DNA of 64,000 nt. Origin: Aureimonas jatrophae (lineage in GTDB: Bacteria > Pseudomonadota > Alphaproteobacteria > Rhizobiales > Rhizobiaceae). Positions 63,314 to 64,000 of this stretch are shown in pieces. The notes below the pieces were generated by a model, which was given only the letters and a program-made list of their open reading frames with translations, was not told the origin of the DNA and searched no databases. The stretch covers positions 248,001-312,000 of the forward strand of contig NZ_FNIT01000003.1 of NCBI RefSeq assembly GCF_900104035.1. Reading direction: 5' to 3'. Each line of letters begins with the position of its first letter. Position 1 is the first letter of the stretch. The position numbers were made by a program, and so were the translations under genes.

Positions 63314-64000
63314 ATGCCCTGGAGCAATCAGACGGGGAACGGCGGCTGGAAGGGCGGCGGTAACAACGGTGGTCCTTGGGGGCAGGGGCCGCAAGGGCCA
63401 CGCCCTGGCAACAACGGATCACCGGACCTGGAGGATATCCTGCGTCGCGGTCAGGATCGTCTTCGCCGCGCGATGCCGGGCGGACCCCGCGGAGGCGGCA
63501 GCGGTGGCAACCTCGCGTTCGGCGGACTGCTCGTTGCGGGACTGGCGGTGGTCTGGCTCCTGAATGCGGTCTACACCGTTCAGCCGGACGAAGTCGGCGT
63601 CGAACTGCTGTTCGGCAAGCCCCGAGCCGAACTCTCGCAGCCCGGCCTCCACTTCGTCATGTGGCCGTTCGAAACCGTGGAAACGGTTCCGGTGGTCGAG
63701 AACCAGATCACGGTTGGTAGCGGGCAGCGCGGCGATGGCTCCGGCTTGATGCTGTCAGGCGATCAGAACATTGTCGACGTGCAGTTTGCCGTTCTCTATG
63801 CGGTCGCGGATCCGAAGGCCTACCTCTTCAACGTCCAGGACCCGCAGTCGCTGTTGCGCCAGGTCAGCGAGAGCGCCATGCGCGAGGTCGTAGGACGGCG
63901 CCCGGTCGAAGACGTTTTCCGCGACGATCGGGCCGGTATCGCCGAGCTCGTTCGCAGCATCACGCAGGAGACGCTCGACAGCTACGGTGCCGGCATCAAC
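63314..64000 (+). CDS. hflK: FtsH protease regulator HflK, 3' end outside window
   Basis: The first 229 residues of HflK, which with HflC encloses FtsH in the inner membrane. A Gly/Asn/Pro-rich head (WSNQTGNGGWKGGGNNGG) and an amphipathic helix (EDILRRGQDRLRRAM) precede one membrane helix (LLVAGLAVVWLLNAVYTV, about 75-92) and the SPFH/band-7 domain (VQPDEVGVELLFG, PGLHFVMWPFE). ATG 63314 follows GGAAGGAAA. hflC is expected next, outside the window. Confidence 0.95.
   Translation, partial: MPWSNQTGNGGWKGGGNNGGPWGQGPQGPRPGNNGSPDLEDILRRGQDRLRRAMPGGPRGGGSGGNLAFGGLLVAGLAVVWLLNAVYTVQPDEVGVELLFGKPRAELSQPGLHFVMWPFETVETVPVVENQITVGSGQRGDGSGLMLSGDQNIVDVQFAVLYAVADPKAYLFNVQDPQSLLRQVSESAMREVVGRRPVEDVFRDDRAGIAELVRSITQETLDSYGAGIN

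Overview
The window is a stretch of alphaproteobacterial chromosome, almost certainly Hyphomicrobiales (Rhizobiales). Pointers to this are CcrM next to mutY, a circularly permuted two-piece tmRNA with tag ANDNYAEARLAA, a class I lysyl-tRNA synthetase, a ClpXP adaptor SspB followed by DUF4169 and RHH_4 genes, BA14K-type proteins, and the thyA-folA-hflK order. The DNA is uniformly GC-rich. No insertion sequence, prophage or CRISPR array was seen. An Aurantimonadaceae-like genus would fit, but the sequence alone does not settle that.

Layout. 1-9.3 kb: an M16 peptidase (cut by the window edge), thrC, a lipoprotein, a HAD phosphatase, the cell-cycle methylase ccrM, mutY, an envelope polysaccharide pair (GT25 transferase and O-antigen-ligase-like protein), a DUF721/DciA-like gene and a DsbA-like thioredoxin. 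9.4-17.2 kb: ppdK, an acyl-CoA ligase, DUF1499, an MBL hydrolase and trhO. 17.3-19.1 kb: a two-gene Zn/Mn ABC transporter behind a textbook Zur box, with an unannotated 38-aa membrane peptide as first ORF. 19.1-24.3 kb: a DEAD-box helicase, a 33-aa membrane peptide, divergent tRNA-Gln and tRNA-Pro genes with matching promoters, an Rrf2 regulator, a small hydrolase and a VOC protein. 24.3-26.6 kb: ribBX, queF and terC.

26.8-32.8 kb holds a complete NAD-dependent formate dehydrogenase operon (fdsG, fdsB, fdsA, fdhD, fdsD). Its first gene appears to start at CTG directly after a compact foldable leader that would hide the ribosome binding site. 32.8-41.5 kb: Nudix, DUF2188, a GspE-N/GT2 fusion glycosyltransferase, a solute-binding protein, lysK, a degenerate nuclease-fold protein, an S24 repressor and a YihY protein. 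41.5-47.7 kb: a fatty-acid beta-oxidation set (acyl-CoA dehydrogenase, thiolase, FadJ-type protein) interrupted by an oppositely oriented EAL phosphodiesterase gene.

47.9-64 kb: aminopeptidase P, two BA14K-like secreted proteins, a tightly coupled operon of three coiled-coil proteins of unknown function, uvrD, a large AsmA protein, sspB-DUF4169-RHH, ssrA, thyA-folA and the start of hflK. The most unusual points are the fdsG leader with its CTG start, the Zur-controlled micropeptide plus aztAB unit lacking a binding protein, the coiled-coil trio, and the 33-aa ORF preceded by three CcrM (GANTC) sites.
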